Shown in pieces: positions 16,600 to 28,555 of a stretch of DNA of 64,000 nt. Each line of letters begins with the position of its first letter. Within the stretch, counting starts at the first letter, position 1. This DNA comes from Salinicola endophyticus (GTDB taxonomy: Bacteria; Pseudomonadota; Gammaproteobacteria; Pseudomonadales; Halomonadaceae). The stretch is from assembly GCF_003206575.1 (NCBI RefSeq), contig NZ_PZJO01000003.1:344436-408435 (forward strand), given 5' to 3'. The notes beneath the pieces are model-generated. The model worked only from the letters and a program-made list of their open reading frames with translations, had not been told where the DNA came from and ran no database searches. A program made the position numbers and the translations under genes.

Positions 16600-18285
16600 T
16601 CAGCTCTTGGGCTTGAGCGCCTTGCCGCCACCGCTGTCGTCGTTGAGGACGCGCCGGGTGATGAACCACTGCTGCAGGATCGAGATCGAGTTGTTGACGA
16701 TCCAGTAGATGACCAGACCGGCCGGGAACCACAGGAAGAAGAAGGTGAAGACCACCGGCAGCATCTTCATGATCTTCGCCTGCATCGGGTCCGGCGGGGT
16801 CGGGTTCAGGAACTGCTGCAGCAGCATGGTGCCGCCCATGATGATCGGCAGGATGAAGTAGGGGTCCTTGGCCGAGAGGTCATGGATCCACAGGATGAAC
16901 GGCGCGTGGCGCAGCTCCACCGACTCCATCAGCATCCAGTAGAGCGCGATGAACACCGGCATCTGGATCACCATCGGCAGGCAGCCCCCCAGAGGATTGA
17001 TCTTCTCCTTCTGGTAGAACTTCATCATCTCCTGCGACATCTTCTGGCGATCGTCGCCGTACTGCTCCTTGAGCCGCTTCATTTCCGGGCCCATCTTGCG
17101 CATGCGGGCCATCGACTTGTAGGCCTTGGCCGCCAGCGGGAAGAGCACGATCTTGACGCAGACGGTGAGCAGGACGATCGACCAGCCCCAGTTGCCGACG
17201 ATCTTGTGGATATGATCGAGCAGCCAGAACAGCGGGTTGGCGAGGAACCACAGCCAGCCGAAGTCGACCGTCAGCTCCAGGTGCGGCGCCACCTTGGCGA
17301 GCATCGACTGCACCTTGGGTCCGACGTACAGCGTTGCCGCAAGGGTCTCCTGCTGGCCCGGCTTGACGGTTTCGTTGGGACCGGCGAAGGCCGCCACGGT
17401 GCGATCGCGGTTGTCGACGCTGCCGTAGTAGAGGTTCTGCTGATTCGGGTTGGGCACCCACGCGGAGGTGAAGTAGTGCTGGATCATCGCGACCCAGCCG
17501 CCCTTGACATCGCGGTTCTGGAAGTTGCCCTTACGGATATCCTCGAAGCTGACCTTGCTGTACTTCTCTTCCGGCGACGAGAACGCCACCCCCAGGAAGG
17601 AGTGCATGCCGACGCCCTGGCCGCTGGTCGGATCGGCGCTCTGATCGCGGGCGAGCTGACCGATGAAGCGAGCGGTGACCGGCTGCTGGCTCGCGTTGTC
17701 GATCAGGTACTCGACCTTGATCGCGTAGCTACCGCGGTCGATCACGAAGCGCTTGATGATATCGACGCCGTTGACGCTGCCGTGCAGGTCGACGTCGAGG
17801 CTCTTCTCGTCTTTGCTGAGCGCGTAGCTCGTCTTGTCGGCGCGGAAATCGATGCGCCCGCTATGACCTTCGATCTGCAGACCGGACTTGGCCACGTAGC
17901 TGCGCACCTTGTTGTCGCTGAGCAACACGAAGGGCTTGTCGGAGTCGAGAACCTGGTCATGGCCGAACAGCGCAGCGTAGACGATGTCGCCGCCGTTGGG
18001 GTTGATGCGCAGATCGAGCACGTCGCTCTGGACCTGGATCAGGTTGCTGCCCTTGGCGGGAGCACTACCCGCGGGCATGTCGTCCTCGATCGGCTGGGTC
18101 TTGCCACTGCCGCCGTCGGGGGCGGAGAGGGCATTGCCTTCTTTGCCACCGTCGCTGGTGGCCGAAGCGACTTCCGGTGCCGGGTTGTTCACGACGTTCT
18201 GACCGTAGTCCTGATTCCACTGCATGATCAGCAGATAGGCGAGTACGGCCAGCGGAATCACGAAAAGGAGTCGTTTGAAATCCAT
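16600..18285 (-). CDS. yidC: Membrane protein insertase YidC
   Basis: YidC inserts proteins into the inner membrane alone or with SecYEG. The 561-residue protein has an N-terminal transmembrane segment (about 6-24), a large periplasmic beta domain with a preceding low-complexity linker, and the conserved five-helix insertase core in the C-terminal third ([12 protein letters not shown], then the cytoplasmic [18 protein letters not shown] hairpin). Length and order fit gammaproteobacterial YidC. It lies in the rpmH-rnpA-yidC-mnmE cluster. Confidence 0.96.
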   Translation of the reverse strand: MDFKRLLFVIPLAVLAYLLIMQWNQDYGQNVVNNPAPEVASATSDGGKEGNALSAPDGGSGKTQPIEDDMPAGSAPAKGSNLIQVQSDVLDLRINPNGGDIVYAALFGHDQVLDSDKPFVLLSDNKVRSYVAKSGLQIEGHSGRIDFRADKTSYALSKDEKSLDVDLHGSVNGVDIIKRFVIDRGSYAIKVEYLIDNASQQPVTARFIGQLARDQSADPTSGQGVGMHSFLGVAFSSPEEKYSKVSFEDIRKGNFQNRDVKGGWVAMIQHYFTSAWVPNPNQQNLYYGSVDNRDRTVAAFAGPNETVKPGQQETLAATLYVGPKVQSMLAKVAPHLELTVDFGWLWFLANPLFWLLDHIHKIVGNWGWSIVLLTVCVKIVLFPLAAKAYKSMARMRKMGPEMKRLKEQYGDDRQKMSQEMMKFYQKEKINPLGGCLPMVIQMPVFIALYWMLMESVELRHAPFILWIHDLSAKDPYFILPIIMGGTMLLQQFLNPTPPDPMQAKIMKMLPVVFTFFFLWFPAGLVIYWIVNNSISILQQWFITRRVLNDDSGGGKALKPKS

Positions 18286-18390
18286 AGAGGGGTCTGCCCG
18301 GTAAGGGAGTGGTTCGGTAGGCGCCGGGCAACGGCGATCATTCGGCGATGGACGCCGAAGCTCCCCGGCCTGCAGCGCGGGGATGTCCGA

Positions 18391-18777
18391 TCAGGTCGAC
18401 GACGAAGTGTCGTGGCGCGTCTGGCGCGCGGACTTTTCCAGGCGTCGCCACATGCCGTTGAGCTGGCGCGCGACGCTGGCATTGTCCAGCTCGTGTACGC
18501 CTCGCCGAGCGAGAAGAACGATATCCACGGGCGGCAGGCGATGCTGCTGCAGACGGATGGATTCGCGCACGAGGCGTTTGAGGCGATTGCGGTCGACGGC
18601 ACGACGCACGTTCTTCTTGCTGAAGATCAACCCGATCCGCGGATGGCCAAGCGCGTTTGGGCGTGCCAACACCAGCATGCCTTTACCGTGGACCTTGAAG
18701 GGAGCGTGGTCGAAAACGTGCTTGTAGTCCCCGGCGTTGAGCAACCGTAGCTGCCGGGGGAAACCCTGATCGGACAC
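18391..18777 (-). CDS. rnpA: Ribonuclease P protein component
   Basis: RnpA is the protein subunit of RNase P, which trims the 5' leader of tRNAs. With a GTG start at 18777 (VSDQGFPRQLRLLNAGDYKHV) the product has 128 residues. The conserved RNA-binding block is present as KKNVRRAVDRNRLKRLVRES. The start lies 11 nt after the rpmH stop inside a stem-loop, with no clear SD, so translation is probably coupled to rpmH. The frame is open further upstream but overlaps rpmH. Confidence 0.92.
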   Translation of the reverse strand: MSDQGFPRQLRLLNAGDYKHVFDHAPFKVHGKGMLVLARPNALGHPRIGLIFSKKNVRRAVDRNRLKRLVRESIRLQQHRLPPVDIVLLARRGVHELDNASVARQLNGMWRRLEKSARQTRHDTSSST

Positions 18778-18793
18778 CCGATGTCCGATCAGG
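18765..18793. promoter_or_regulatory. Perfect stem-loop spanning the rpmH stop and rnpA start
   Basis: A 12-bp perfect inverted repeat (CCTGATCGGACA at 18765-18776, TGTCCGATCAGG at 18782-18793; 5-nt loop) covers both the rpmH stop and the rnpA GTG start. In the transcript it would hide the rnpA start unless ribosomes leaving rpmH open it. Its 14-bp arm GATGTCCGATCAGG recurs exactly at 18382-18395, over the rnpA stop. Confidence 0.6.
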
Positions 18794-18923
18794 CGCTGAG
18801 GCGCTTGCGGCCTTTGGCGCGACGACGGGCAATGACCTGACGGCCGTTCTTGGTCGCCATGCGGGCACGGAAACCGTGGACGCGCTTGCGCTTCAGGACG
18901 CTCGGCTGAAAAGTACGTTTCAT
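18789..18923 (-). CDS. rpmH: 50S ribosomal protein L34
   Basis: This 44-residue, strongly basic protein ([20 protein letters not shown] at the start, [12 protein letters not shown] at the end) is L34, of normal length. It is the first gene of the leftward rpmH-rnpA-yidC-mnmE unit next to the origin. Confidence 0.97.
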   Translation of the reverse strand: MKRTFQPSVLKRKRVHGFRARMATKNGRQVIARRRAKGRKRLSA

Positions 18924-19082
18924 GGTGGCTTTTTCCCAATTGGTTGAGTGATTAAGCTATTGATTTAGCTCGAAAAACTGGTTCGAAACGGGATGCCCGA
19001 CACGCGTACGGAAACCGGGCTCACTCGGCTCAAGAGCGGGAATTCTAGTGAATCCGGCGATCGGGTGCAATTTTTCTCTGAA

Positions 19083-19091
19083 TTATCCACA
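19083..19091 (+). other. DnaA box
   Basis: Perfect consensus TTATCCACA, at the rpmH side of oriC. Confidence 0.85.
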
Positions 19092-19199
19092 CCCGTTTGT
19101 GGGTGAAACCCTTGCGTCAGATCGCCGCGGCGGTCACGCGCGTACGCCGTTAGGAAGGGGCGCCATCGGCGGTCGAAGGTGGAAATGGTCCTCCTCGGC

Positions 19200-19267
19200 T
19201 TATCCCCACCCTGGACGCTTGTCAATCACACCATGTGGTTAAGGATGGGGATAATGTTTGTGAATAA
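19200..19267. other. Central DnaA-box cluster
   Basis: Four box-like 9-mers lie together: TTATCCCCA (19200-19208, plus strand), TGTGGTTAA (19234-19242, minus), TGGGGATAA (19246-19254, minus; the inverse of the first) and TGTGAATAA (19259-19267, minus). Each differs from TTATCCACA at one position. Confidence 0.8.
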
Positions 19268-19312
19268 CTCACAATAACCCTTATTATTCATGTATCTATG
19301 CATTTTTCTGGC
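19268..19312. other. A+T-rich unwinding element candidate
   Basis: This stretch is far richer in A+T than the flanks (for example CAATAACCCTTATTATTCAT) and lies directly beside the central DnaA-box cluster, the usual arrangement for the DNA unwinding element. Confidence 0.65.
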
Positions 19313-19440
19313 CTGTGGGGAAGATGCGGAAGAGAGGTGAAGATCCTGCGTGCAGTGACAAGGTTCGAGGTCTGGCGCGGCGCTGAATGAGCACGGCCGG
19401 GTCATGATTTTCCCAAGGCTGTCAACGGGTTCTCCGCCGT

Positions 19441-19480
19441 TTATCCACAGAGGGATGACCTGGCGACCACGTGTGGATAA
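19441..19480. other. Inverted pair of perfect DnaA boxes upstream of dnaA
   Basis: TTATCCACA (19441-19449) and its inverse TGTGGATAA (19472-19480) lie 68-107 bp before the dnaA start. They can serve the origin and also autorepression of dnaA. Confidence 0.85.
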
Positions 19481-19547
19481 CCTGTCTGGCCGGCGCTACA
19501 CTGTGCGGCCGTTTTCTTTTCATCTGCCGAAATTCCCGTGAGGTCGT

Positions 19548-21026
19548 GTGTCGGTCGCTCTCTGGCAACAATGTCTCAATTCGCTTCAGGATGAGTTGAG
19601 CTCGCAGCAGTTCAACACCTGGATCCGCCCCCTGCAGGCGGAGGATGGCGAGACGGACGAGCTCTGTCTGCTGGCGCCCAACCGCTTCGTGCGCGACTGG
19701 GTCAGCGACAAGTACCTGAAGCGCATCAACGAGCTGCTGCGCGAAGTGGCATCGAGCAGCAAGCCGCCGAAGGTGCGTCTGGTGGTGGGCAGCCGTCGCG
19801 CGGCCGCCGTGTCGCCGCGGGATCTGGGCGCGCCGGTGTCGGCGCCCAGCCAGCCGCCGCAGCGCCCCAGTGCGCCCAGTGTCCAGACACCGTCGCGCTC
19901 CCCCGAGGTGGCCGAGGAGCAGGCACTCGACCAGAGCCGCGAGCGTGAAGAGAGCGGCCGGCGTGGCGGTGAACGCCAGGTGCAGGTGGAGGGCAGTCTC
20001 AAGCACCAGAGCGGCCTCAACCCCAACTTCACCTTCGAAACCTTCGTCGAGGGCAAGTCGAACCAGCTGGCGCGGGCCGCTTCGCGCCAGGTCTCGGAGA
20101 ATCCCGGTGGCGCCTACAACCCGCTGTTCCTCTACGGCGGGGTGGGCCTGGGCAAGACCCACCTGATGCATGCGGTGGGCAATCATCTGGCCGGCCTGCG
20201 CGATAACGCCAAGGTGGTCTATCTGCACTCCGAACGCTTCGTCGCCGACATGGTCAAGGCGCTGCAGCTCAACGCGATCAACGACTTCAAGCGCTTCTAC
20301 CGCAGCGTCGATGCGCTGCTGATCGACGATATCCAGTTCTTTGGTGGCAAGGAGCGCTCCCAGGAGGAGTTCTTCCACACCTTCAACGCCCTGCTCGAGG
20401 GCGGCCAGCAGATGATCCTCACCTCCGACCGTTACCCCAAGGAGATCAGCGGGGTGGAGGAGCGTCTCAAGTCGCGCTTCGGCTGGGGGCTGACGGTGGC
20501 GATCGAGCCGCCGGAGCTGGAGACCCGGGTGGCGATCCTGATGAAGAAGGCCGATCAGGCCAAGGTCGACCTGCCACACGACGCCGCCTTCTTCATCGCC
20601 CAGAAGATCCGCTCCAACGTGCGCGAACTGGAGGGCGCACTGAAGAAGGTGATCGCCGACTCCCACTTCATGGGCAAGCCGATCACCCAGGACTTCATCC
20701 GCGAGTCGCTCAAGGATCTGCTGGCGCTGCAGGACAAGCAGGTCGGGATCGAGAACATTCAGCGCACGGTGGCGGAGTACTACAAGATCAAGATGGCCGA
20801 CCTGCTCTCCAAGCGCCGTTCGCGCTCGGTGGCGCGGCCGCGCCAGGTCGCCATGGCGCTGGCCAAGGAGCTGACCAACCACAGCCTGCCCGAGATCGGC
20901 GATGCCTTCGGCGGACGCGACCACACCACCGTGCTGCACGCCTGCCGCAAGGTGGTGGCGCTGAAGGAGGAGAGCGCGGACATCCGCGAGGACTACAAGA
21001 ATCTGATGCGACTGCTGACCAGCTGA
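19548..21026 (+). CDS. dnaA: Chromosomal replication initiator DnaA
   Basis: The 492-residue protein starts at a GTG ([17 protein letters not shown], as in E. coli, which also uses GTG). Domain I covers about 1-90, a proline- and charge-rich linker about 91-155, the AAA+ domain has Walker [10 protein letters not shown] (197-205) and IDDIQFF, and domain IV has the DnaA-box recognition motif [11 protein letters not shown]. It opens oriC and recruits the helicase. Paired DnaA boxes in its leader suggest autoregulation. Confidence 0.98.
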   Translation: MSVALWQQCLNSLQDELSSQQFNTWIRPLQAEDGETDELCLLAPNRFVRDWVSDKYLKRINELLREVASSSKPPKVRLVVGSRRAAAVSPRDLGAPVSAPSQPPQRPSAPSVQTPSRSPEVAEEQALDQSREREESGRRGGERQVQVEGSLKHQSGLNPNFTFETFVEGKSNQLARAASRQVSENPGGAYNPLFLYGGVGLGKTHLMHAVGNHLAGLRDNAKVVYLHSERFVADMVKALQLNAINDFKRFYRSVDALLIDDIQFFGGKERSQEEFFHTFNALLEGGQQMILTSDRYPKEISGVEERLKSRFGWGLTVAIEPPELETRVAILMKKADQAKVDLPHDAAFFIAQKIRSNVRELEGALKKVIADSHFMGKPITQDFIRESLKDLLALQDKQVGIENIQRTVAEYYKIKMADLLSKRRSRSVARPRQVAMALAKELTNHSLPEIGDAFGGRDHTTVLHACRKVVALKEESADIREDYKNLMRLLTS

Positions 21027-21102
21027 CCCCATCGGCTCGGCAAGCGCCGCCAGGGGATTGCCCGTATCGCCCCGGGCAGCAAGAATGAACCCCAGCCGGC
21101 AG

Positions 21103-21138
21103 CGTCGCCGCGGCCGCTCGCGGCGCCGACGTTTCTTT
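21103..21138 (+). terminator. Possible attenuator between dnaA and dnaN
   Basis: An imperfect G+C-rich hairpin (CGTCGCCGCG near 21103, CGCGGCGCCGACG at 21119-21131) is followed by TTTCTTT. It could reduce read-through from dnaA into dnaN; the stem contains a bulge, so this is tentative. Confidence 0.3.
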
Positions 21139-21166
21139 CAGGATCGAATTCAACCACGGAGCTCCC

Positions 21167-22270
21167 ATGAAATTTTCCATCTCCCGCGAAGCCCTGCTGC
21201 GCCCGCTGACGCTGGTGGCCGGCGTGGTCGAGCGCCGTCAGACGCTGCCGGTGCTCTCCAATGTGCTGATCGAAGTCCAGGATGGCGGCCTGTCGCTGAC
21301 CGGTACCGATCTCGAGGTGGAATTGATCGGTCGCGCGACCACCGATCTGGTCGACGAGCCGGGCTCCGTCACCGTGCCGGCGCGCAAGCTGATGGATATC
21401 TGCAAATCGCTGCCGGATCAGTCGGAGATCAGCTTTACCCTGGAGGATGGTCGCGTGGTGCTGCGCGCCGGGCGCTCGCGCTTCACCCTCTCCACCCTGC
21501 CGGTGGCCGAGTTCCCCAATATCGAGGATGGCCACAACGACACCACGCTGTCGCTGCCGCGGGGCACGCTCAAGTACCTGATCGATGCCACCTCCTTCGC
21601 CATGGCGCAGCAGGATGTCCGCTACTACCTGAACGGCATGCTGCTGGAGCTGGCCAACCACGTGGTGCGCACCGTGGCCACCGACGGCCACCGTCTGGCG
21701 GTGTGCGAGCGCAGCGCCGAGATCGAGCTCGCCGAAGCGCGCAAGCTGATCATCCCGCGCAAGGGCGTGCTGGAGCTGTCGCGGCTGCTCGATGGCAGTG
21801 AGGAGCCGGTGGAGCTGGCGCTGGGCGCCAACCATATCCGGGCCAATACCGGCGAGTTCACCTTCACTTCCAAGCTGGTCGACGGCAAGTTCCCCGACTA
21901 CGACCGGGTCATCCCCAAGGGCGGCGACAAGACCTTCATCGCCGAGCGCGGCGAACTGCGCCAGATCCTGGCGCGTACCGCCATTCTCTCCAACGAGAAG
22001 TATCGCGGCGTGCGTCTGCAGCTCGAGGAGAACAACCTCAAGGTGATGGCCAACAACCCCGAGCAGGAAGAGGCCGAGGAGAATGTCGGCATCGAGTACA
22101 CCGGCGATGCGCTGGAGATCGGCTTCAACGTCGGCTACCTGATCGATGTGCTCAACGTGCTCGACGCCGACCGCATGCAGATGACGCTGTCGGATGCCAA
22201 CAGTTCGGCGCTGATGGAAGAGCCGGGCGGCGGGGATGCCCGTTACGTGGTCATGCCGATGCGCCTTTGA
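21167..22270 (+). CDS. dnaN: DNA polymerase III beta sliding clamp
   Basis: DnaN forms the dimeric ring that holds polymerase III on DNA. The 367-residue length and the sequence (MKFSISREALLRPLTLVAGV at the start, YVVMPMRL at the C-terminus) match gammaproteobacterial clamps. It lies 140 bp after dnaA in the conserved dnaA-dnaN-recF-gyrB order. Confidence 0.98.
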   Translation: MKFSISREALLRPLTLVAGVVERRQTLPVLSNVLIEVQDGGLSLTGTDLEVELIGRATTDLVDEPGSVTVPARKLMDICKSLPDQSEISFTLEDGRVVLRAGRSRFTLSTLPVAEFPNIEDGHNDTTLSLPRGTLKYLIDATSFAMAQQDVRYYLNGMLLELANHVVRTVATDGHRLAVCERSAEIELAEARKLIIPRKGVLELSRLLDGSEEPVELALGANHIRANTGEFTFTSKLVDGKFPDYDRVIPKGGDKTFIAERGELRQILARTAILSNEKYRGVRLQLEENNLKVMANNPEQEEAEENVGIEYTGDALEIGFNVGYLIDVLNVLDADRMQMTLSDANSSALMEEPGGGDARYVVMPMRL

Positions 22271-22500
22271 CCATCGGTAATGGCTGCGCGCGCGAATCGC
22301 GTTGTTGCACGCCGCCCGTCAAGCTCGCCTAACCCCGTTGTTATGTCTCGCTTTTCGGGCGGCGCGCGGCGTGCGCTTCATCGCGCTCGCCGATTACCCT
22401 CCAGCGGCGGTGGTGGCCGATCATCGCTCGCCAACGTCTTACCCGGTGATCGACTGGCCGGGCATCTCCTCTCGTCTCTTGCCATGAGTTTTCACGTGCC

Positions 22501-23586
22501 ATGCCGCTCGATCGGTTGAGTTTTCACGGCCTGCGCAATCTGCATCCGCTCGAGATGACGCCGGGGCCGCACATCAATGTGATCAGCGGGGCCAACGGCA
22601 GCGGCAAGACGTCGCTGCTCGAGGGGCTCCACGTGCTGGGGATGGCGCGCTCCTTTCGCACCCAGAAGCTCAAGGCGCTGATTACCCACGACGCCGAGGA
22701 GATGACCCTGTTCGGGCGCCTCGACGGCGATCCGCCGCGCCCGCTGGGAGTGCGTCGCCGGCGTGACGTCCAGGAGCTGGAGATCCGTATCGGCGGCGAG
22801 CGGGCCGCCAGGGTGACCCAGCTCGCCGAGGCACTGCCGCTGCAGCTGATCAATCCTGATGCCTTCCGTTTGCTGGAGGGATCGCCGGCGGCAAGACGCG
22901 AGTTTCTCGACTGGGGTGTGTTCCATGCCGAGCCGGTGTTCCTCGACGCCTGGAAGCGCGTGCGGCGTGCGTTGAAACATCGGAACGCCCTGCTCAGGCA
23001 TGATAGAATCGACCGGGCGTCGATAGGCGTCTGGGAGCAGGAACTGGCCCACTGGAGCGAGCGGCTGGATGCGCTGCGCGAGGGCTATATGGCGCGCTTT
23101 CTGCCGGTCTTCGAGGAGACCCTGGCGGCGCTGTTGCCGCTGGCGGATCTGAGCCTGCGCTACTCGCGCGGCTGGGATCGTCAGCGCGCCCTGCTCGAGG
23201 TGTTCGAGGCCGGGCGTGATACCGACCGCCAGATGGGCTTCACCCAGCAGGGGCCACAGCGTGCCGACCTGCGCATCCGGGTCGGGCGCCACGCCGCGGT
23301 GGAGGTGCTCTCCCGCGGGCAGCAGAAGCTGGTGGTCAGCGCCATGAAACTGGCCCAGGGGCGCCTGCTCGAGCAGCTGAGCGGGCAGACCTGCCTCTAT
23401 CTGATCGATGACCTGCCGGCGGAGCTCGACGGCGAACACCAGCGCATCTTCTGCCGCTGGCTCGAGCGGCTCAACTGCCAGGTCTTCATCACCAGCGTCG
23501 AGCGCTCGGCGCTGGCCGACGTCTGGCAGCCGGACACGGATGTCGTGGCATCGTGTATCGCCGGCGGACGGCTGCATTCGGAATGA
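22501..23586 (+). CDS. recF: DNA replication and repair protein RecF
   Basis: RecF is an SMC-like ATPase that helps load RecA at gaps. The 361-residue protein has Walker A GANGSGKTSLLEG near residue 30, the ABC-type signature LSRGQQKL and the Walker B LIDDLPAELD. A 12-bp sequence TGAGTTTTCACG occurs both just before the start (22485-22496) and within codons 6-9 (22517-22528), so an ancestral start may have been duplicated. A 230-bp gap separates it from dnaN; gyrB follows after 19 bp. Confidence 0.96.
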   Translation: MPLDRLSFHGLRNLHPLEMTPGPHINVISGANGSGKTSLLEGLHVLGMARSFRTQKLKALITHDAEEMTLFGRLDGDPPRPLGVRRRRDVQELEIRIGGERAARVTQLAEALPLQLINPDAFRLLEGSPAARREFLDWGVFHAEPVFLDAWKRVRRALKHRNALLRHDRIDRASIGVWEQELAHWSERLDALREGYMARFLPVFEETLAALLPLADLSLRYSRGWDRQRALLEVFEAGRDTDRQMGFTQQGPQRADLRIRVGRHAAVEVLSRGQQKLVVSAMKLAQGRLLEQLSGQTCLYLIDDLPAELDGEHQRIFCRWLERLNCQVFITSVERSALADVWQPDTDVVASCIAGGRLHSE

Positions 23587-23602
23587 TTTCACCATGGAGT
23601 GA

Positions 23603-26020
<2,418 letters not shown>

Positions 26021-26049
26021 GCGCGCCCGAGACACTGCCAGGCCAGCCG

Positions 26050-26082
26050 ACGGCCCGCCCCCTACCGGGGGCGGGCCGTTTT
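26050..26082 (+). terminator. Strong intrinsic terminator after gyrB
   Basis: A perfect 13-bp stem (26050-26062 and 26067-26079) with the 4-nt loop TACC is followed by TTT, 29 nt after the gyrB stop. Confidence 0.9.
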
Positions 26083-26284
26083 GCGTTCGGCGGCTGCACC
26101 CTTGGTTGTATTGCCGGCGGCAAACCGCTGCGCAATAGTCGTTCGAATCAGTGGCTGATCCGAGTCAGCAAGGGACTTTGGCGAGCCGCACCGTGGTCCC
26201 GGAAGCGGCCGACGCTTCCCCGAACGCGGTCTCCGATCCGATATGGCCTTCCTCGACAGGCCGACAACAAGAAGGATGACAGGG

Positions 26285-27580
26285 ATGTTCGGTATCACGA
26301 CACGACGCTTCATCGCCCGCCTCGGCTGCGCCCTGCTGCCGCTGAGCGCCTCGGTTCTGAGCCCATCGGCCCTGGCGGCGGATGGCACCGGCGACAATCA
26401 GGTGAAGGTGCTCAACTGGTGGACCTCGGGCAGCGAGGCCAAGGCCCTGGGCGCGCTCAAGGATGCGCTCGCCACGCAGCAGATCGGCTGGCAGAACATG
26501 CCGGTCGCCGGCGGCGCCGGGACCAACGCGATGGCTGTGCTGCGCTCGCGGATCACCTCCGGCAATCCGCCCACGGCGGCCCAGGTGCTGGGCTACGACG
26601 CCCAGGACTGGGCCAAGCGCGATGCGCTGGCGACCCTCGACGACATCGCCGCGGCGGAGCACTGGAACGATGTCTTCCCCGCGGCGATCCAGAACTTCGC
26701 CAAGTTCGACGGGCACTGGATCGCGGCCCCGTTCGAGATCCACTCGACCAACTGGGTGTGGGCCAACAAGGCGCTGATGGACAAGCTCGGCATTGCCCAG
26801 CCCAAGACCTGGGATGCGTTCATCGCCTCCCTCGAGAAGGCCAAGCAGGCCGGTTACACCGGGCTCGCCTACGGTGGCCAGCCGTGGCAGGACACCACGG
26901 TGTTCGAGAACGTGGTGCTGGCCACCGGCGGTGCCGACTTCTATCGCCGGGCGCTGATCGAGCTCGACCCGCAGGCGCTCGACTCCGAGACCATGGTCAA
27001 GACCTTCGACAACCTGCGTCAGCTGCTCGCCTACAAGGACGACAACTCGCCGGGACGCGACTGGAATCTGGCCACCGCGATGGTGATCAACGGCAAGGCG
27101 CTGTATCAGATCATGGGTGACTGGGCCAAGGGCGAGTTCCTCAATGCGGGGCTCGAGGCGGGCAAGGACTTCATGTGCTTCCGCACCCCGGGCACCCAGG
27201 AGGCCGTCACCTTCAACAGCGATCTGATGATCATGTTCGATACCGACGATGCCCAGCAGCAGCAGATGCAGCAGACCATGGCGCGGATCATCGGTTCACC
27301 CGAGTTCCAGCTCACCTTCAGCCGGCTCAAGGGCTCGGTACCGGCGCGCATGGATCTCTCCGCCGACTCGCTCGATGCCTGCGCCCAGCGCGGCTATCAG
27401 CAGGTTCAGGCGGCCGCCGAGCATTCGACCCTGATGGGCAGTCTGGCGCACGGCTACGCCGCGCCCGCTTCGGTCAAGAATGCCGTGTTCGACATCGTCT
27501 CCTCGTTCGTCAACAGCGACATGCCCAGCGACGTGGCCGCCGAGCAGCTCGCCATGGCGGTCAAGAGCGCGACCTCCTGA
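26285..27580 (+). CDS. gtsA: Sugar ABC transporter substrate-binding protein, GtsA-like
   Basis: This 431-residue periplasmic binding protein has a signal peptide (MFGITTRRFIARLGCALLPL, ending near SALAAD). The mature N-terminus VKVLNWWTSGSEAKAL and the YGGQPWQDTTVFE and INGKALYQIMGDWAKGE motifs follow GtsA, the glucose-binding protein of Pseudomonas. I chose 26285 because GAAGGA lies 8 nt upstream; ATGs at 26243 and 26276 are in frame. It begins a four-gene transporter operon. Glucose or a related hexose is the expected ligand, but no glucose catabolic genes are adjacent. Confidence 0.87.
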   Translation: MFGITTRRFIARLGCALLPLSASVLSPSALAADGTGDNQVKVLNWWTSGSEAKALGALKDALATQQIGWQNMPVAGGAGTNAMAVLRSRITSGNPPTAAQVLGYDAQDWAKRDALATLDDIAAAEHWNDVFPAAIQNFAKFDGHWIAAPFEIHSTNWVWANKALMDKLGIAQPKTWDAFIASLEKAKQAGYTGLAYGGQPWQDTTVFENVVLATGGADFYRRALIELDPQALDSETMVKTFDNLRQLLAYKDDNSPGRDWNLATAMVINGKALYQIMGDWAKGEFLNAGLEAGKDFMCFRTPGTQEAVTFNSDLMIMFDTDDAQQQQMQQTMARIIGSPEFQLTFSRLKGSVPARMDLSADSLDACAQRGYQQVQAAAEHSTLMGSLAHGYAAPASVKNAVFDIVSSFVNSDMPSDVAAEQLAMAVKSATS

Positions 27581-27649
27581 GCGTCGCGTCCGCGCAGTGG
27601 CGCGGGCGCGATCATCCAACCAGCGTGAGATCGAGCGGGGAGTGAATCG

Positions 27650-28555
27650 ATGCCGAACGCCGCCTCGCGTCGGCACATGGGAGCGCGTGAGCGCCTGCAG
27701 CGCTGGCTGCCCAAGCTGGTGCTGTCACCCTCCTGTGTGCTGGTGCTGTTCTTCGTCTACGGCTTCATCGCCTGGACCAGCTATATCTCCTTCAGTGACT
27801 CCGGCATGCTGCCGGACTACACCTGGGCGGGGCTGCGCCAGTGGACGCGGTTGTGGCAATCCTGGACCTGGGGCATCGCGCTGCACAACATCTGGGTCTT
27901 CGGCCTGCTCTACATCGTCGCCTGCATCCTGCTGGGGCTGCTGCTGGCGATCCTGCTGGACCAGCGTATCCGCGCCGAGGGCGTGCTGCGCACGATCTAT
28001 CTCTATCCGATGGCACTGTCGTTCATCGTCACCGGCACCGCCTGGCAGTGGTTTCTCAACCCTGGGCTGGGGCTGGAGAAGACGATGCACGATCTGGGCT
28101 GGCAGAGCTTCAGCTTCCACTGGCTGATCGACTCGAAGATGGCGATCTATACCGTGGTGATCGCCGCGGTGTGGCAGGCCACCGGCTTCGTCATGGCGAT
28201 GTTCCTGGCCGGCCTGCGCGGTATCGACGGCGAGATGATCAAGGCCGCGCAGCTCGACGGCGCGCCGATCTGGAAGATCTATCTGCGCATCATCGTGCCC
28301 CAGCTGCGGCCTGTCTTCCTCAGCGCGGTGGTGGTGCTGGCGCACCTGGCGATCAAGAGCTTCGATCTGATCGTGGCGATGACCGGCGGTGGCCCCGGCA
28401 ACGCTACCGCGGTGCCGGCGACCTTCATGTACTCCTATGCGTTCTCGCGCAATGAGATGGGTATCGCCGCGGCCAGCGCGGTGTTCATGCTGGCGGTGAT
28501 CGCGGCGCTGATCATCCCCTATCTCTACTCCGAACTGCGGGAGCCGCGCCCATGA
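27650..28555 (+). CDS. gtsB: Sugar ABC transporter permease, GtsB-like
   Basis: The 301-residue protein has six predicted membrane helices and the permease EAA loop (GEMIKAAQLDGAPIWKIYLR), which docks to the ATPase. It follows the binding-protein gene by 69 bp and has a GGGGAG site 7 nt before the ATG. Its stop overlaps the next gene by 4 bp (ATGA). It forms the membrane channel with GtsC. Confidence 0.9.
   Translation: MPNAASRRHMGARERLQRWLPKLVLSPSCVLVLFFVYGFIAWTSYISFSDSGMLPDYTWAGLRQWTRLWQSWTWGIALHNIWVFGLLYIVACILLGLLLAILLDQRIRAEGVLRTIYLYPMALSFIVTGTAWQWFLNPGLGLEKTMHDLGWQSFSFHWLIDSKMAIYTVVIAAVWQATGFVMAMFLAGLRGIDGEMIKAAQLDGAPIWKIYLRIIVPQLRPVFLSAVVVLAHLAIKSFDLIVAMTGGGPGNATAVPATFMYSYAFSRNEMGIAAASAVFMLAVIAALIIPYLYSELREPRP

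Larger units (their letters stand above)
18924..19547. other. oriC: Chromosomal replication origin oriC
   Basis: The 624-bp gap between rpmH and dnaA holds many DnaA-box sequences on both strands and an A+T-rich stretch. This position matches the origin in pseudomonads and related gammaproteobacteria. No gene is present. The dnaA and rpmH promoters must also lie here. Confidence 0.92.

Noticed and set aside
18286-18345. Short frame MIAVARRLPNHS as a yidD remnant
   Set aside because: It shows none of the YidD Cys-containing motifs, so yidD is treated as absent.
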